Shown here piece after piece: positions 5,415 through 6,040 of a DNA stretch of 6,040 bases (positions within the stretch are counted from its first letter, which is position 1; each line of letters begins with the position of its first letter). The notes below the pieces were generated by a model. That model did not search any database and had not been told where the DNA came from. It saw only the letters and a program-made list of their open reading frames with translations. The stretch covers positions 1 to 6,040 of the forward strand of contig JAEXBN010000036.1 of assembly GCA_023394045.1 (NCBI GenBank), read 5' to 3'. Origin of the DNA: Bacillota bacterium (GTDB lineage Bacteria > Bacillota > Clostridia > Tissierellales > Peptoniphilaceae). Made by a program: the position numbers and the translations under genes.

Positions 5415-6040
5415 TATTTTAAACCTCCCGAAAAGTTGGAATAGACTCTGTTGTAATCGAGAACTTCTTCTTTCGATGCAGCGACATCCGCAATGCCCTC
5501 AGCGAACACGCCTTCAATCATCGCAACATTTTGCTCACGCACCCGCTTCACATCCTCATCGTTCAGCAGGCCCATGCCGCGGAGTTTTTGCTCGAAATGC
5601 AACACCGGGTCAATGTCGTCCAGATGTTCTTTGAACGAAAGATCGCGATAGGGCTGCGGGTCGCCAACGAAGTGACCTTCCCAGCGCAGCGTCTGCGCTT
5701 CCACCAGACCCGGAACACAGTGCGTCGCACTCTCCAGCCCTTCCAACACTGCTTCCGCAACGGCAACCGGATCGTTTCCATCCACCGTGACACCCTTCAT
5801 CCCAAAGGCTTTGGCGCGATCCGACAGATTCTTCGTCGGATATTGCCGCTCCACTGGTGTGGACATGGCGTACTGGTTGTTCTCGATAAAGAACAAGATT
5901 GGCAATTTGCGAAGCGCCGCAAACGCCATCGCTTCATATGTAGCACCCTGGCTGGATGCGCCATCGCCATACGGAGCGACAACGACTTCCTTCTTCTCGC
6001 GTCCTTCATGCTTCAGCGACCAAGCAACGCCGTCCAGAAT
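5414..6040 (-). CDS. TPP-dependent 2-oxoacid/acetoin dehydrogenase E1-alpha subunit (5' end missing)
   Basis: This is the C-terminal 208 residues of an E1-alpha subunit, the half of the E1 heterotetramer that binds thiamine diphosphate and decarboxylates a 2-oxoacid or cleaves acetoin. The TPP/Mg motif is clear. GDGASSQG starts at visible residue 25 and is followed after 26 residues by ENN, reading IENNQYAMSTP; this is the family GDG-x(about 26)-NN pattern. Downstream, the RAKAFGMKGVTVDGND stretch and the EAQTLRWEGHFVGDPQPYR stretch are typical of the family. GHFxGDxQxYR resembles acetoin dehydrogenase alpha subunits more than classical pyruvate dehydrogenase, but substrate cannot be settled from this. 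The usual family length is about 320-330 residues, so roughly 115-125 N-terminal residues and the start lie beyond the right edge. The family more often has GDGATNQG; here a serine replaces the asparagine. Its TAA stop shares one base with the E1-beta ATG, so the two subunits are probably translationally coupled and made in equal amounts. Confidence 0.93.
   Translation of the reverse strand: MLDGVAWSLKHEGREKKEVVVAPYGDGASSQGATYEAMAFAALRKLPILFFIENNQYAMSTPVERQYPTKNLSDRAKAFGMKGVTVDGNDPVAVAEAVLEGLESATHCVPGLVEAQTLRWEGHFVGDPQPYRDLSFKEHLDDIDPVLHFEQKLRGMGLLNDEDVKRVREQNVAMIEGVFAEGIADVAASKEEVLDYNRVYSNFSGGLK
5424..5429 (-). promoter_or_regulatory. Ribosome binding site of E1-beta inside the E1-alpha gene
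   Basis: GGGAGG on the minus strand lies within the last codons of E1-alpha, nine bases before the E1-beta ATG at 5414. It supports that start and shows that E1-beta has its own strong site even though it overlaps the upstream stop (TAATG). Confidence 0.8.

Overview
The window holds six protein-coding genes, all on the minus strand, so transcription runs from high to low coordinates. In transcription order they are: the E1-alpha subunit of a thiamine-diphosphate (TPP) 2-oxoacid/acetoin dehydrogenase (5' part cut by the right window edge), E1-beta, a CoA-transferase of the acetyl-CoA hydrolase/4-hydroxybutyrate CoA-transferase family, dihydrolipoamide dehydrogenase (E3), a metallo-beta-lactamase-fold hydrolase, and lipoate-protein ligase A (3' part cut by the left edge). 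No RNA gene, mobile element, CRISPR array or phage signal was seen. No stretch over 300 bases lacks a gene.

The genes are tightly packed. E1-alpha and E1-beta share one base (TAATG). E3 follows the CoA-transferase after 16 bases. The hydrolase follows E3 after a single base. The ligase follows the hydrolase after 10 bases, with its ribosome binding site lying on the hydrolase stop codon. The one real gap is the 114 bases between E1-beta and the CoA-transferase. It carries a perfect 15-bp hairpin followed by a short T run, and then a small 10-bp tandem repeat.

As a unit, E1 would decarboxylate a 2-oxoacid or cleave acetoin and pass the acyl group to a lipoyl-carrying E2. E3 would reoxidise the lipoyl group with NAD+, LplA would attach lipoate to E2, and the CoA-transferase would move CoA from the acyl-CoA product to a carboxylate such as acetate. 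The E2 gene is not in the window. It may lie just outside either edge, or elsewhere in the genome. The hydrolase has no evident role in the textbook pathway and is the most open question here.

The organism looks like a bacterium of moderate GC content. Strong purine-rich Shine-Dalgarno sites (GGAGG, AGGAGG), tight operon packing, and a fermentative CoA-transferase beside a lipoate-scavenging ligase fit an anaerobic or facultative Firmicutes-type lineage. This is inference from style; the sequence gives no taxonomic marker. The content is mostly ordinary central metabolism, with an unusual gene combination rather than an evident new system.
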